Source: Calothrix sp. MO_167.B12
GTDB taxonomy: Bacteria; Cyanobacteriota; Cyanobacteriia; Cyanobacteriales; Nostocaceae
Assembly: GCA_030066045.1 (NCBI GenBank)
Contig: JASJCJ010000048.1
Span: 1 to 42,375, forward strand
Length of the DNA: 42,375 nt
Direction of reading: 5' to 3'
How positions within the stretch are numbered: the first letter of the stretch is position 1; every line of letters starts with the position of its first letter. This document shows positions 42,175 through 42,375 of this stretch, one piece after another. A model generated the notes under the pieces. It had not been told where the DNA came from, searched no databases, and saw only the letters and a list, made by a program, of their open reading frames with translations. The translations under genes and the position numbers were made by a program.

Positions 42175-42375
42175 CTACGATGCCCCTAATTTCTGTAATC
42201 TACCGCCTGATTGATTGCGAATATAATCTTTGACTGTTGCCAAAGGCTCACCGCCACAGGAAACGATGCACTTAGAATCGTGCCACAATTTCGCCTTGCC
42301 CCAATAGTACTTATCTATTTGCGATTTGTATTTCTCTCTCAAAATCCTACTACTTGCAGATTTTAGGGAGGCTAC
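42175..42375 (-). CDS. tnpA: IS200-family transposase TnpA, 3' part
   Basis: The minus-strand frame enters from beyond the window and ends at TAG 42175-42177. The 66 visible residues (VASLKSASSRILREKYKSQI…DKYYWGKAKLWHDS…GGEPLATVKDYIRNQ) match the C-terminal half of IS200/IS605 Y1 transposases. TVKDYIRNQ carries the catalytic tyrosine. The HUH motif lies upstream, outside the window. These small (about 130-150 aa) enzymes move single-stranded DNA. The copy appears intact as far as visible. It could supply activity for the defective tnpB-type elements nearby, if their ends match. Confidence 0.88.
   Translation of the reverse strand, partial: VASLKSASSRILREKYKSQIDKYYWGKAKLWHDSKCIVSCGGEPLATVKDYIRNQSGGRLQKLGAS

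Overview
The window is chromosomal DNA from a cyanobacterium, most likely a filamentous, heterocyst-forming one. Four observations support this. The octamer GCGATCGC (HIP1) occurs more than 20 times across most genes. The spacers carry heptanucleotide short tandem repeats (ATTACTT, AACTGAT, TAGTTGA and others), which are typical of Nostocales. Many small palindromic and inverted-repeat elements sit between the genes. The gene content includes a heme oxygenase / HemN / BchE-type tetrapyrrole cluster and cyanobacterial-type rpsB-tsf and recG loci. No rRNA, tRNA or CRISPR array was recognised.

Layout. Positions 1-3000 are a decayed accessory zone: an ABC-transporter remnant, an AT-rich orphan gene flanked by two copies of one miniature element, and a frameshifted Rpn-family gene. 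Positions 3100-9500 hold two small orphan genes, an MltA-type murein transglycosylase, an HD-domain/P-loop kinase fusion, a 5'-truncated tnpB (IS605 group) and a DUF3179 protein. Positions 10300-16030 are a conserved housekeeping block: rpsB, tsf, a coiled-coil protein and recG. Immediately downstream, 16066-19286 is a two-gene, HIP1-free operon. It encodes a small HEPN-like protein and a 925-residue double NTPase that combines a KGGVGR-variant MinD/ParA-like domain with a second P-loop module; it looks like a conflict or defence system.

Positions 19830-25916 hold a lone TRAP-type binding lipoprotein, divergent from a heme oxygenase - hemN - bchE series. These three enzymes fit tetrapyrrole synthesis under low oxygen. 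A perfect 17-nt palindrome lies upstream of a possible -10 box of the heme oxygenase gene.

Positions 26500-29600 are decayed again: a lipoxygenase C-terminal half with a TAG codon, a 200-bp MITE, IS605-type right ends without a transposase gene, and a metallo-beta-lactamase-fold protein. Positions 29821-39343 hold four co-directional minus-strand genes, fadD, fadN-like, fadA and fadE. Together they encode a full set of beta-oxidation activities, which is unusual for a cyanobacterium. Each gene carries HIP1 sites, so they appear long resident. The fadA-fadE spacer holds a striking array of 14 hairpins. A monoacylglycerol-lipase-like hydrolase follows, and the window ends in the 3' end of an IS200-family tnpA.

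The most promising unexplained items are the HEPN/KGGVGR operon, the beta-oxidation cluster with its hairpin array, and the small palindromes nested inside larger mobile palindromes. Functions are inferred from recognised motifs; no database search was possible.
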